From contig JAWNGF010000002.1 in assembly GCA_037039685.1 (NCBI GenBank), positions 5,890,001 through 5,954,000 on the forward strand: a stretch of 64,000 nucleotides of DNA, read 5' to 3'. The notes under the pieces are model-generated. The model was not told the origin of the DNA. It did no database searches and saw only the letters and a program-made list of their open reading frames with translations. A program made the position numbers and the translations under genes. Positions 10,971 to 32,101 of the stretch are shown piece after piece; the first letter of the stretch is position 1, and every line of letters starts with the position of its first letter. The DNA is from Ceratobasidium sp. AG-K. Taxonomy: Eukaryota; Basidiomycota; Agaricomycetes; Cantharellales; Ceratobasidiaceae.

Positions 10971-12199
10971 TGGCACGTCATGTATAATATTGGGGTGAAT
11001 TCACGAATATTGAGCGCCGTGGGTCGAGGCAATCGGGTCGGAGTCGAGAAATGTGGCACGCAAGTCGGAGAGAAGACGAAGAGAGATGGAGCCTGATGGA
11101 GGATCGTCTCGGACTGACGCAACGATTGGCGCGACAAACCTACCAAAAGTCGGCCCTGCAGACTTCCATTCTGTGCTTAATCTAGTCTTGATTGGGAATT
11201 ATTTGTTTTCGGGGGATCAAGCCGTGTGGGAGGAGGCTTTGCAAGCGTATGCTTCGCGTTCGCGATGAAAAACATCGACCGCGCGCGCGATACGAGACTC
11301 TTACGAGGTGCCGGGGGTCAGATAAAAGGAAAAAGAAGAGTTTGAGCTTGATTTGATTGTTGGCCCGGCTAGGCAGGAGCCGACCCTGGGAGCGGTCGAC
11401 GTCGCTCTGGAGGGGAAGCAGGCCCGGACGGACGTCACCACTGAAACGTGAGGGATTTTGATTACCGCGAGAGCAGTGAGCACTGGACGAGTTGGGGCGC
11501 TGAACGTGCCGGGACCGAGCGCATACACGAATGATATCATCGCACCAGGCACACGGATCGACATCCGCGGCGACAAATGTATGTGCGACAAAGTCGGTGC
11601 GCTGCATGTTGCCATGTGCGCCCGTGCCACCATGGGAGCGATCTTCTGCTCATCTGATCGTTCCCTGGCGCGGGAAAGGTGGAATGTTGTGGTCTGTTGG
11701 GTAGAGATTCGTCGTGAGAACTCGAGTGCGGTGCCCGCTTGGGGGTGTACGCTGTCGGCCGGTGCCTGCGCACTGTAACATGTGTTCAGTGAAGAGGCCG
11801 TGGGGATGCCGGAGCGATGCCTGATCGCTGCCCATTCGATCGTTGCCACTGTGGTCGCTGCCGCCGGCGAGGCAGTGTAGCGTATATATCGCAGATAAAA
11901 AAGCAGAGTGAAACAGCGATCCGGCAAAACGGATCCAGAAGCGGCGCAAAACAGGGTGCTCGCAACTCGGCAATGTGGGCTTCCATCCGTATACGGCAAA
12001 CCCCGCCATGGCATTGGCTCATATGTCATGTTCGGTCGCTGGCATTTATCTGTATAATATCCACCAAGAGCCCCCCCGCCATCGTTTCAGCGCCGCATAC
12101 AACAGATCCCATCTGTGCCCACCGATCCCCCACTAGGCCCTATATGGTCTAGCGCCCGTGGCCCAAGGCTATAGACCCCCGCGTACGACCGCCAGACTC
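10971..12199. other. Unassigned stretch with weak coding signal
   Basis: No gene model convinces me. Plus-strand pieces look protein-like, for example from the ATG at 11051 (WSLMEDRLGLTQRLARQTYQ) and at about 11335-11448 (LDLIVGPARQEPTLGAVDVA), and a Cys-containing frame runs to 11778. I could not join them with good splice sites. Long minus-strand frames over the same bases are probably shadows. It could hide one fast-evolving gene. Confidence 0.3.
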
Positions 12200-13649
12200 A
12201 TGCTTGCCTCCTCGCACCTCTATCGCGACAACCTGGCCCTGTGCGAGCGCCCATTGCCCGCTGTGTCGGCCGTGCCGTACATTCCCGCCCTGCACTCCCA
12301 ACGCTTCCCCACGGCCGCAGCTCGCCCGCCTCCGGGCCTGAACCACACTGGGCCCAAGTCGCCGCTGGACCGCGTAGAGGATGCGCCCGACGCCCGCCGC
12401 GGCTCCCAGTTCAGCTACTACTCGGACGACACGCAGGAGAGGTTCCTTGCTCCACCCCCGGCCCCAACTGCGGACATGGCCAACCACTTGCAGTACCCGG
12501 CCTACTCCCACGACCCCGACTACTCGCGCGCTCCGTCAGCAGCTCCCAGCTATCCCGATGACCGACGCGTGTCGAGCTCGAGTACGGGGTCCTATGAGCA
12601 GTCGTACTATCCGTACCGCGCGCCGTTTCAACCCCCTGCTCGCGCGACTCCTCCAGTCATGAGCCGAGGCACGCTGCCGTACGTACGAGTACCCCGTCGA
12701 GCAGGCGTGGGCCGGACGCAGGCCGTCGGCCGAACAGTCCCCGGCTCCCTCTGCGCGGTACGACGAGTACCACGAGGAGCAGCAGCAGCAGCAACAGATT
12801 CCCTACCCCCTGCAGCCCCTCGAGCACCCCTCCCCCATGGCATCGCTCGGCAGCTCGTCCTCAAACTCGACCGGCATCCCAGCATCCCCCGAACTTGCGT
12901 CCCTCCCCTCGGGATTGCCTGGACTCCCAGAAGGCGCCCACCCCCCCTCGGGAACCAACCCCGGCCAGCGTACGTACGCGTTTGTCTCGCTCGCCGGGTC
13001 CACAATCCGCAAACGGCCCCGGAGACGCTACGATGAGATTGAACGTCTGTACTCGTGCTCGTTTGAAGACTGCACCAAGGCCTACGGGACCCTGAACCAC
13101 CTCAACGCCCATGTCACGATGCAGAAACACGGTTCAAAGCGGAATCCTAGTGGTAAGTCACTTGCCGGCCCATCAACTACCGCTGACCCCTCCGTAGAGT
13201 TCAAGGAACTCCGCAAGCTGTGGCGCACCCAGAAAAAAGCAGAACAAATGGCCAACCGGCCGCGTCGACGGCGAGGGGTGGGACAGGACGACGAGCATGG
13301 GTTGCACCGCTCTGCGTCTGGGTCCTACTCGAGTCCGGCTGGATACAGCGACGACTCGGACGAGGGCACCCCCCAGCCCGTCGACGCACAGCCGCACTAT
13401 GGCGTCGACCAGATGTGGCCCCAGGACATGATCCACCACAGCTATGGCATGCCCGCCATGGAGGAGAACATGGAGCGCATCCCCCCCAACGCAACCCTCC
13501 TCCAGAGTCTGCCCTCGACACATCCCTCCCAGCAGCACCAGTACTCGGGCTCTATGCATCAGATGTACTCTGGCCCCATGCTCACCCGCCGTGCGTCGGA
13601 CCACGAACAATACGACTACCACCGCGGCCCTTCTGGCTATGGCCGATAA
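12200..13649 (+). CDS. C2H2 zinc-finger transcription factor
   Basis: Three exons (12200-12678, 12722-13152, 13198-13649) sum to 1362 nt, 453 aa. The first half is disordered and rich in Pro, Ser, Tyr and Gln, with a short poly-Gln. At about residues 285-315 lies one well-formed finger: YSCSFEDCTKAYGTLNHLNA, then HVTMQKHG (C-x4-C, H-x5-H), after a basic KRPRRRY stretch. A basic region (KLWRTQKKAEQMANRPRRRR) and another low-complexity tail follow. The finger type is common in basidiomycete regulators, but I cannot name the orthologue. The first intron (GTACGT...CGCAG, 43 nt) lacks an obvious branch site, yet without it the two halves lie in different frames. Confidence 0.82.
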
Positions 13650-13986
13650 CTCACCCCTTGCTCTCGTCTCTTGCACACTTATGTTTATCAGCACACTTGT
13701 TCTTGTTTATTATGTTTTTTTTCTTTGGGTAACTTACCGCTTTCCTATGATCTCGCAAACTTCGTTCTTCACAGCCCCCTACAGCTCCTTGCCTTATATT
13801 CGCACATAGTTCCATTCTTCCTGTGCCGGCACCATCCTTGTTGTTGTCGACGCTATTGTATTCTACGCTCTCTAGTTGTACAAAGAATTACACCCCTAAA
13901 CTCATATTGCCTCGATTAGGAAGTTGGACGGTGTCAGAAGTCTGCTAGTGAAGTCATTGTGGCACTTGCTCTCCCCCTCGACCGCG
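13650..13986. other. Intergenic, 3' UTR and promoter
   Basis: The stretch is pyrimidine-rich (TGTTTTTTTTCTTTG near 13710-13725), consistent with the 3' end of the zinc-finger gene and the promoter of the next gene. Nothing else is seen. Confidence 0.4.
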
Positions 13987-16016
13987 ATGCCGCACATATC
14001 TGAGCTACCGATTGAACTGTTGATTGACAGCTTGTTGCCGTGTCTAGAACTGCATGATTTGTTGGCGCTTGGGTGCACATCCAAGTTCTTTGCGTTGGTC
14101 TGTGCCGACGATACGTTCTGGAAGCGCAAGACGACAGCCGAGTACAACTTTTCGGGCTCAGGCAGTGCGCGCACGAGCGGATACAAGCATCTGTACAGGG
14201 GCCTGAGAAATCCAAGGGTGTTTGTTTGGGGGTGAGCCCAGATTGCGGTGGCTGCTGTCATGCACGCACGCTAAACCCCTATGTAGCGACTCGGGCAACA
14301 GCCGCTTAGCACTGTCAAAGCGTAAGCATACCCGCACCATGTCACGCGGAGAAGACATCGACTATCCCGTCGAGCTTGACCTCGGCCGGCGCGTTGTACA
14401 TCTCGCGGCAGGCGGCTGGAGCTTCCATGCGCTCACCGACGATGGCCGAGTGCTCGTCTGGGGCCAACTCGACAGTCAGGCGATTGGATTTGTGAGTCTA
14501 TGCGGACATTCGGGCGCATGTATTGACTGGCGCAGGGAGGTGATAATCTGGCGTCTGCCGGCACCACCGTTCAATCACCGCTTGCACTGACTATTCCACA
14601 CCGCATCCAGTCGCTCAGGTATGTCCTAGCCTAGGTCCAGGGACGTTGATTGACGCATTGGGCTAGTGTCGGGGCGCGGCACGCCATCTTGCTCGATGCG
14701 CATCAGTCTGTCTGGATCTTGGTTTCGTGGGGTCGACCTGCGAAGCTCGTATCGACCGTGACCGGGGTGGTGCAGGTCGAAGCGGGGTGGGACGTGTGTG
14801 CATTGTTGACCCAAGACGGGGACGCATATGTCCTCTTCCCGTTCCACGGGTCGTTCAACAGCCAGGTCGAGGCGCTCCAAGGCCCCGAGATCAAGGAGCA
14901 GAACGAGGAAGTGCCGTGCGAGTGTTGGGACATTGAACATCAACCGATGAAGTTGCCTGCCTTGCCGGCGGATCTGCCCACCGCCACCGACGCACCCAAG
15001 CTCGTCCAGGTTGCGGCCGGGGATGGATTCATTGTTGGCCTAACCGACGCCGGACACGTGCTCAAATTGGACTTGCCCACCAACGACGAGTCTGAACTGG
15101 CTCGGATCATCGCCCGCGGCAACTTGGAGTGGAACTATGTGAGCACTTCGGTCGACTCGTCTTCTCGGCTGATCGATCCCCCGTTGTAGCTTCCCAAGTT
15201 CTGCGAAGTCGCCCACGTCCGCAGCGAGCCGGGTTTCAGACAACAGGCCAGCCTGGAAGATCTGACGGTCACGCATGTACGCCTCGTGTTCTTTTTGTGT
15301 TATTTGTCGATTGAGTTCTCGCACAGATTTCAGCTCAATTTCGCACGTTTGTTGTCTATTCAACTGTGGGCTCTTCGGTGGTTCTCTTAGGTGACAAACA
15401 GACCACATCCACTGCGGCACCCAAGGTCATACCCGAACTTCAGAACCGAGGCGTGATTTCAGTCGTGTTGGGGGATTACCATTATTGTGCGCTCACGTCC
15501 AACGGCGAGCTGTTCAGTTGGGGCAAGCAGTCGAATGGCGCATTGGGACTAGGCAGTCCCAGTTCCAACCATCCCACGCAACGATTTGGTCATTTCGCTC
15601 CACACTTTAACCAACGACCACAAGACGTCGAAGTCCCCACCCTTGTCTCGTTCCACCACGAAGACGATATTAGGGACCGCTACGTCTTTGCAGTTGCAGC
15701 AGCTGGTTGGCATTGTGGCGCCCTCGTCATCGACCTGCACAGCACTTCATCAACGAAGCAAGAAGCTCCAGTGAAACAAGGTATGGAGCACAACGACCAA
15801 GCACCCCAGCCAATCGCGCAGCTTCCCTCCCGAGCCGAGGCAGAACGCGTCGCAGGCCAAGTACCACAAATTACCTTGCCAATCGTCCGGGGCCGCGGCG
15901 CGCCCTTTAGAATTGGTTATGCCGCTCGCGGCGCATATACCGGAAACGGAGTTGGGCGCGGCTTCGCGAGTTCGAATTCAGGTTCGGGTGCGCATCCGGG
16001 CAGGGCGGACGAGTGA
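13987..16016 (+). CDS. F-box protein with RCC1 repeats, Saf1-like
   Basis: Six exons (13987-14231, 14287-14491, 14536-14618, 14667-15138, 15190-15276, 15327-16016) sum to 1782 nt, 593 aa. The start gives an F-box at residues 4-50 (ISELPIELLIDSLLPCLELH, then LGCTSKFFALVCADDTFW). The rest contains RCC1-type blades: VVHLAAGGWSFHALTDDGRV, VQVEAGWDVCALLTQDG, LVQVAAGDGFIVGLTDAGHV, SVVLGDYHYCALTSNGELFS plus WGKQSNGALGLG, and FAVAAAGWHCGALV. F-box proteins recruit substrates to SCF ubiquitin ligases through Skp1, and the RCC1 propeller is the likely substrate-binding part. Yeast Saf1 has this same pairing. The last 100 residues are disordered and Gly/Arg-rich. Confidence 0.87.
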
Positions 16017-17028
16017 TCCCTAGGTGTGTTGCAATTAGGAAAGGCGTCTTTTTTGACTGATCCTTGACGTTTATTACTCAAGGGTGCCTCGTTTACACCA
16101 TCATGGTGATGTGAAGAAAACGGGCGATCATCATGATGCGTGATCAGAATTGGGGACATTTTGTGAACAGTTGCGCTTGGTTTCTAGAATGCCTAGAACT
16201 GTTCTCTAGTTCTAATTTGAATCGATTCTACGTTGAATAGAGTTGTTGTGAAAGTCTCGACGTCGACCAAGGGTAATTGATCCGGACATGTCGGCCTGCG
16301 CGATGAACATCGGCCACGGGGCGATTGTGGCAATTGGCCCGCACGCTAGACCGCGTCTACCAAATGACGTCTCTACACGTTCTTTTCATTATTGCTATGT
16401 CAGCCTCTGAGCCGCGAGCTCTGGGTGTTGACTTGTCCCACTGATATGGCCAACCGTACCTGACTTTTGTGAAATAACGGCCGTTCCCGGGCGGCCGCCG
16501 TACGCAGGCTGTCCGAGGTCATCTCGGGCAAATATTACTGCCCCCACCTGATACACTCGCGACCTTGTCGCCTAAAACAAGCATACTTGCCTCTCTCGGC
16601 GAATTTCGATCTACACAAAAAATGTCCCCTAAATGGCGATATACGACTTCTCGCGGGTATTATTCGCCTGGAGCACCCCTGTGGCAACCGTAACACTGCT
16701 GTTGAGCCCATCGTGCATAGGGTTCGGCGTGGCTCTAGCATGGTTGGACGTGGATCGAGAGATCCCTCGCAGAACTGGAAGGCCTGCGCCAGCCAGGGAT
16801 GTGGTGTTCTAATATCTGATGATGGCGCGACAGCGAATCCAGAACTAGGAAACAAAATATCTCAAACGGGTCGCTTTTGTCATATCGGGCCGTCCCTAAA
16901 ATGGTAAGCTTGATCCAAGAGATTGTCCCTGTCGTCACAAAATGATAGGCGCCCGAATGACAGGTTTACATCAGCGCAAGTGTATTCGATTGACGTACAC
17001 TCATTTCGACCAAACAACATACGACTGC
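16017..17028. other. Intergenic, no gene seen
   Basis: This is a tail-to-tail gap between the F-box gene and the Ser/Thr-rich gene, so it should hold two 3' ends. A small perfect hairpin, CACCATCATGGTG, lies at about 16096-16108. Open frames on both strands are short and anonymous. Confidence 0.45.
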
Positions 17029-19655
17029 TCAGTGCGGGCTGGGAGACATGAACCTACTCCAATCCGAGCGTGGCGTTCGGGTTGTAGTTGCAAAGCGGGA
17101 GTAGTCGTCGCGTGATATTTCCGAGGTCAACGACGAGCTGCTGGTCCAAGCCTGGGTTACAAGACCAACTCCAAGTCCAATTGTCCGACCTGCATACACA
17201 ATTGATTAGTGTGTGAGCGATAGGGTAGGGGCGGGCGAGGCCCGGGCAGTCCGATCAGTGTAAACAAGACAATCTATTGCGTACCGTGATGGAGATAATC
17301 TCGCGACCACGAGCTAGAAACATTTCCAGGGGCGGCAGTTGCGGCAAGAGGGGATCTCGACAAGTCTAGATATAGTTTTGGAGGTTCATCTTGCGTAGTT
17401 TGGTTGGTGCCACCAACGCGTGTACGAGCTCTAAATTCGCGTGTTGAAAAAGGGCGCTCGGCCTCTACAAATTCCTCCTGAGCTGTGTGGAATGAGCTCG
17501 CACAGCTGATTGTGCTTTGAGTTGCAGAGTCCGGCAAAAAATGAGGGTCGAGTCCAGTTGCAAAGTAGGGTCCAGCTCGTTCACGCCCAAGCTCTCGACT
17601 GACAGAAGCGGGGGGAGAAGCAGAAGCGGGCTCGTCACGATCGGACCGTCTTCCAGACGGAACAAGTGCAACAGTCGGCCGACCTAGCGTGATCTGCTGA
17701 TCGTTATTCAGCCCGTCACCCACGCTGTCAGCATTCACAACATCGTTGCCCGAGTTAAAATCAAAAGAAATATCCAGCCCCACACGGCCTTTTTGGATAG
17801 GGATCCTGGATATTGAACGCGTAATTCGTGCGTGTCGATCGTTGCGAGCAAGCGGCTGCATATAGACAGAGTGTGTTGGCACATGACAATCATTGTCCTG
17901 TGTATCGAGAGCTACAGAAGACGCGTGCAATGGTCGGCTCATCCGGATCACTCCCCCCCGGTCGGCAAAGTCCGCGTCCCGTCCAATTGGTTGTCCTGAG
18001 ACCAATTTCTTATCCTGATAATATTCGAAAGCGGAAACCTCAGATGGAGATATGACAATAGCTGGCGAAGACACTTGTGAGCGCCTGGGGGGTCCTTGGA
18101 TAAGCTCTGCAGTCCTTGGTGTCCTTGGGCTGATGTCCACACTGGCAGGGGAATAATGAGAAGATTCCCACAGGGACCCGGAGGGGCTGGGGGCTGTCGT
18201 TTGTTCCGAAGATGAGTCTGGCTGTTGAGTTCCATAATGAGCCCGGAAAAACGATGAAGAATATGGCTGAATCCGAGTCAGGACTGGGAGCGGCGAACCC
18301 AGAGGCGAAATAACTCTTGAATGCGAAATGTGGGATCCAGGCGAAGCATTATTGGCCAGACCTCCAGGTGGTAAGAAGCGTACAGGCTCAGACTTTGACA
18401 GGAAATTGCATCCACTATTTCTCGATGGCAAGGTTTGCCCCCCGCGCTGAACAAAAGGGAATCGAGGTACCCTAGACGTTGTCATTTGTCTTGTCGCCGA
18501 CGATGATTCTCTGACAGCGTCGTTAGCGCTATGACCGCACGGGTCACCGTTTGTAGGCGTCGGCAATAAGTCCTGAGCATATCGGTCATTGAGAAAGCGA
18601 AAAGCGTCGGAAGCATTGGTGAGAGACTTGTGGGTGCTGAAATTAGGTTTCTCAGTGGGGTCGCCGGCTAGAGAGAAGCTACCTGGCTCGCATTGGACAG
18701 ACGAAAATGAATGTGATTCTGGGGTTACGCAGCGAGTTTGGGACGGCAAGACGTGAAGGGGAAACGAAGGAATGAGATACTCTGATCTGGGGCGGGGGGT
18801 GACCGGGGCTGCATTGATCCTTGCATTTGGATTGTTTGTTCGAGATGATCAGGTTTTTGACGGAGATTGTATGCGTCTGCGAGCCTACTCACCTTGGCTT
18901 CAAAGTTCGCCGCGTCGAGGGACCCGTTGTACGTACAAGGGGTGAGGTATTTACCAATCTATTCGGTGTGTTTTTGGCAAGAGTGCCCAATTGACGAGGA
19001 GTCTGTGAAGGATGAGATGCATTGGGAGTGTTGCTGAACGCATCTGAAGGAATGAACCCATCTGGATCCATGATTGAGACTAGGCTCAGAACAGACGGAT
19101 CGCGCCGCAAATTATCGAGGCACGGTGAATTAACGGGTAATTCGTCACTCGAGGCCGAATAACCACTTTCGACGCGACGCACGGATCTATTGCGGCCCGT
19201 ACGTCTATGTTCGGATTGAGCCTGGGAAACTTTGCGTGGCGAACGGTGTGGGTCGGCATTGGGAAACTCGGTGCGTTGGAGTAGCTTTTTGCGATGGATT
19301 TTGACAAGCGGAGTGGCCGGGCGCCCATTTGGGACTCGACGGGGCACGTAATCAATTGGGTGCTCTGGAAGCTTGTTAGATTCTTGGATTTACCCGTCGA
19401 ATTTGACGCACCGAGCACTGGAAAGGAGCGGGGCGATGTGGACCGGATAGGAATACCTATGGATAGTGTCGAGAGCGTACGGGCGTGATTGGCATGATCG
19501 GTGTCTTGTAAGCGATACTGGTATGGATCAAAGTCTCCAGACAGCCTGTAGACCGAGGGTTGCCCGTATTCAAAACTACTACCCGACGACTGTTTTGACC
19601 TATTCTTCTTGCTTTTGGGTCGTCGCAGAGTGAGAAAACGACTGAAGAGCTGCAT
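17029..19655 (-). CDS. Long disordered Ser/Thr/Pro-rich protein, unknown
   Basis: Four exons (19394-19655, 18893-19364, 17285-18819, 17029-17189) sum to 2430 nt, 809 aa. The start (MQLFSRFLTLRRPKSKKNRS) is basic. The rest is rich in Ser, Thr, Pro and Arg with many SP/TP sites (RTPRTAELIQGPPRRSQ, SVDISPRTP) and one short less-disordered stretch, KGRVGLDISFDFNSG. I see no known domain, membrane segment or signal peptide. Such proteins are often scaffolds or kinase targets, but that is only a guess. The first intron (19365-19393) is 29 nt with a clear TCTAAC branch site; both flanking frames are long and open, so it must be removed. The gene diverges from TOR across only 140 bp. Confidence 0.72.
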
Positions 19656-19795
19656 GGTTTTATGTCGCGACAGATCTAGAGAAAGGAGTTGAGAGAAAGG
19701 AGCATGTTTGAGCTTGTCATGTAGACCCTGAGAACCTTATCGACCTTGTTTGAGCATCTAATCTTATCTTATCTTGAAGGATTGTCAATTGGTCA
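19656..19795. promoter_or_regulatory. 140-bp bidirectional promoter (TOR / unknown gene)
   Basis: The two outward ATGs are 140 bp apart, so transcription of both genes must be driven from here or from within the 5' ends. The repeat ATCTTATCTTATCTT at 19761-19775 lies next to the TOR start and includes repeated GATAAG (minus strand), the core of GATA-factor sites. Confidence 0.45.
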
Positions 19796-28688
<8,893 letters not shown>

Positions 28689-28862
28689 GACTATAGACAA
28701 TACTGTGGATTAGATAAAGGACTTGGAAATGTATCTGTGCCGATAAAGACAATTAGTCCGAAATAGGAAGCACCCTATGTCCTGAGCTATTAGCAATTGA
28801 TCACGCCCACTCCGCGTCTCTGCTCTTGTTCGACATACTCAGCGCGACAAGTTGGATTTGGA

Positions 28863-31328
28863 ATGTCTCAACTGACCGAGAGACAAAAAGATGAGCTGTA
28901 TGGACATTAACTGTACCTGCTGGTTGCTGCTTATAATCATTCTGTCTATCTACCACTCACCAGACACAAGTCCATTCTCGATTATCTCCATTCCTCGGGC
29001 CTGACGCGTTCCTACGAAGCGCTGCTTGACGAGACCGGATGCGCGTTTACACCAGATCCCAAGGCGCGACATGCTGGGCTGTTGGAAAAGAAGTGGACTA
29101 GTGTTATCAGGTTGCAGAAAAAGGTGAGTTGAAGATGCGGCGGGTATGCAGGCGTTGGAGGCAAAGAGATAGGGAACTGTTGCAGCTGGGCTACGACACG
29201 CTGGGTTGGGAAACGCAAAGGGACGGAGAACTGTTGGGAAAACCTGCTGCCCGTCGCATCTCGTTTGCACGATTCCGTAGCTAACCAATTTATCTGCCCA
29301 TTATCAACTAGATTATGGATCTAGAGAGCCGCAACGCCGCTTTAACAGAGGAGTTGTCAGCTGCACCACGACGCGGCGGAGCTTCGCAGGCTGACTGGGT
29401 TCCACGAGCACCAGCCGCGTACACACTCACGGGACATCGTTCTCAGGTACGTAGTTTACTCATAATTAATTTGTTTTCGACGGGTTGGGCTGCGGAATAT
29501 AGAGGGCAGAGGGGTATAGCGGGCAGCGCGTATGTGACACATTGGGACGGGTTATTTATGGGGCGGGATGGGACATCCCCGCTGGGAACGTTCCCTCCTC
29601 CGTCATATTCAATTGCCCATCTCCCTTATCGTGCGAGCACTTGTAAAGTTGCCTCGTGTTGGTTTCACCAGATGCGTCCATCGCGCCCCGGATGTTTGGT
29701 CTTAGGTGCGGGTTCGGCCGGCGGGATGTGCTGTGGGATGAAGTTGCCGCGTTTGGTATCTGGGAATGGCTCTATCAGCCCCGGGGGGCCAGTGGAGGCA
29801 GCCCAGCCCCGACGACGCTCTATTTCGCCGTTGGATGGATGACTATCAGATGCCAAATTTGCACTCCTGCAACAAAGGAGACGGTAGTCATCCAGGCGTC
29901 CTGCATTCTTTTCTTTAAACCCTAGTCGCGTTATTCGGGATGAGCGGCTGGCGATGACGCTTGTTTCTTTGCTATTCGTCTTGCACGCAAATTGGTGTAC
30001 CGATTGTGCTAACCTTCAACTCGTATTTTGATGGCATGTCCCAATCGAACTCGGCGATCATCACATAAACCGCAACTTCTTGCGCCCGATCAACGCGCTG
30101 GCGGTATCACCGGTCCTATAGGTCACCAGAGTCGCGTTCCACCCGCTCTACTCGATGCTTGCCTCGGCTTCCGAGGATGCGACCATCAAATTGTGGGATT
30201 GGGAGACGGGCGACCTCGAGCGAACGCTCAAAGGCCACGTTCGCTCGGTTCACGACCTAGAGTTTGATTCCAAAGGTCGATGGCTTGGTGAGTATACATT
30301 TAGAGCTTGATTCGCCGGCCGATCACAGCACCGGGACATGGGCGTCAAACTTACACACTCTAATAGTCTCCTGTGGTTCGGACATGTCGATTCGATTGTG
30401 GGACGGGGAGAAGGAGTGGATTCAGGCTCGTACGTTTGTGGACCACGACCATAGTGTACATGCGGTACGGTTCTTGCCGGGGGATTCAGTTTTCGTGAGC
30501 GCTAGCCGCGACCGAACTGTGAAGATGTGGAGTGTGGAGAGCGGGTACGTACCAGGACGGTGGATGTCAACTCTTCACTAACATGACGTACAGCCACTGT
30601 ATCAAGACCATCAATGCCCACGACGATTGGATACGAAGCGTAGTCCCCTCGGATGACGGCAAGTTCCTTGCCACCTGCTCAAACGACCACGTATGTCCTC
30701 AAATCGCTTTGCCACACGCTTTTACTAACCTATTGTTCAAGACTGCACGCGTATGGGACGTGTCCTCAGGGGAAAATAAGATGGAGATGCGAGGGCACGA
30801 GAACGTGGTCGAGGCTGTAGTGTTTGCGCCTGTCGTCGCCTATGCGGCGATCCAGGAATTGGCATCGATCGAGGTTCGAATCAGCTTTTTTTTCTGAATG
30901 CTTGAACTGGTAGCTGATTTTTGAATAGGGCAATGACCGAAATAAGGCTCCGGGGCAATACATTGCTTCGTGCTCTCGAGACCGGACGATCAAGATATGG
31001 AGCTGCTCAACCGGGCAATGTCTAAAAACACTGGTACGCACCCTTGATCCGCCAATTTCCATATCTAACATATTTTCAGGCCGGACACGACAATTGGGTA
31101 CGCGCACTCGTCTTCCACCCCAACGGCCAACTCCTGCTCTCTGCCTGCGACGACAAGACGATCCGAGTATGGGACCTCAAGACTGGTCGGTGCGCCAAGA
31201 CGATCGAGGCCCATGACCATTTCGTCACGTCCCTCGCGTGGGGGAGAGCAGACGCGGGCGAAGGCCGGCGGGTAAACGTGTGCGCGTCGGGGAGTGTGGA
31301 TCAGCGCGTCAAGGTGTGGTTGCCGTAG
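28863..31328 (+). CDS. PAC1: LIS1/NudF (PAC1), dynein regulator with WD40 repeats
   Basis: Nine exons (28863-28897, 28964-29123, 29312-29446, 30122-30287, 30367-30544, 30594-30690, 30742-30873, 30929-31033, 31080-31328) sum to 1257 nt, 418 aa. A LisH motif opens the protein ([20 protein letters not shown]), then a short coiled coil and seven WD40 repeats: [98 protein letters not shown]. Lis1 binds the dynein motor with NudE and drives nuclear migration in hyphae. The length matches the family. The third intron (29447-30121) is 675 nt, more than ten times the norm here. The other introns are 46-79 nt apart from one of 188 nt. Confidence 0.95.
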
Positions 31329-32101
31329 GATAGAGTCATAGACGACGGATAATAGCTTTCGATTTATGGGAGTGAGTGTAAATATATGTTGTTTCTATTG
31401 CATCCGTTGCCGTCGTTGGCGGTTTACTAGACGCTAGGAAGTTTTTGTTTTGTGTGGGTTCGTGAGTGCGGTGGTACGTCGGGCCGGTGGTGTATGCGTG
31501 AGCTTCGGTTACTTGGGCGGGGAAACAGCGTTAATTAGGTTAGATAAAGCACGACCCGGGCAGATGTTGGGTGCTAGTAAATCGCAGGCAACCATTACGA
31601 CCATCCCTCGAAATTCCCTAACCCGGCGAATCTGAATAATCATATCCCAGCAAAGCTACTTCACACCCAGTTCGTCAGACCGGTCAAAGTCACCCGGTAG
31701 CGGGAGAAGGCGTATACTCCACTCTGCTAGTGTTAGTTTTTGAGCGGGTTAATCCTCGGTCTTCGTTCGAATAATACAAATACATAACCGCCCAATACCA
31801 CCTTTTGCATCGGGCGACGATAGGACAAGTCGACGCTATTCATCCAATGAAAGCTCAGCTGCTGCTTTTAGAAACCCCCCATGGATAAGTTCTAAGTATG
31901 ACCGTTCCAGGCCGGCTTTGGGCAGCACTCAAATAGGATTTGTATGCGCCGGGGTTGTCGCTCGTGACGAGTTTGGTTTCGGCAAACTGTATGGTAACTA
32001 CTCGGTAACGTAATATTTTATGTCGTGAATAAATACAAGGCAACAAACGACCAGATTGTCCCCACAATGCTACGTTAGGGGAAACAACTCTCTAATTCTC
32101 T
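31329..32101. other. Intergenic, no gene seen
   Basis: A tail-to-tail gap between LIS1 and the first member of the A/B family. It contains no frame with recognisable content and no clear repeat. Confidence 0.45.

Noticed and set aside
11301..12029. 242-codon minus-strand open frame between ARP8 and the C2H2 gene
   Set aside because: No signal peptide or domain, and competing plus-strand signal; not supportable as a gene.
12670..12725. GTACGTAC duplication as a 4-bp frameshift in the C2H2 factor
   Set aside because: A 43-nt GTACGT...CGCAG intron explains the frame change and makes the whole gene sum to a multiple of three.
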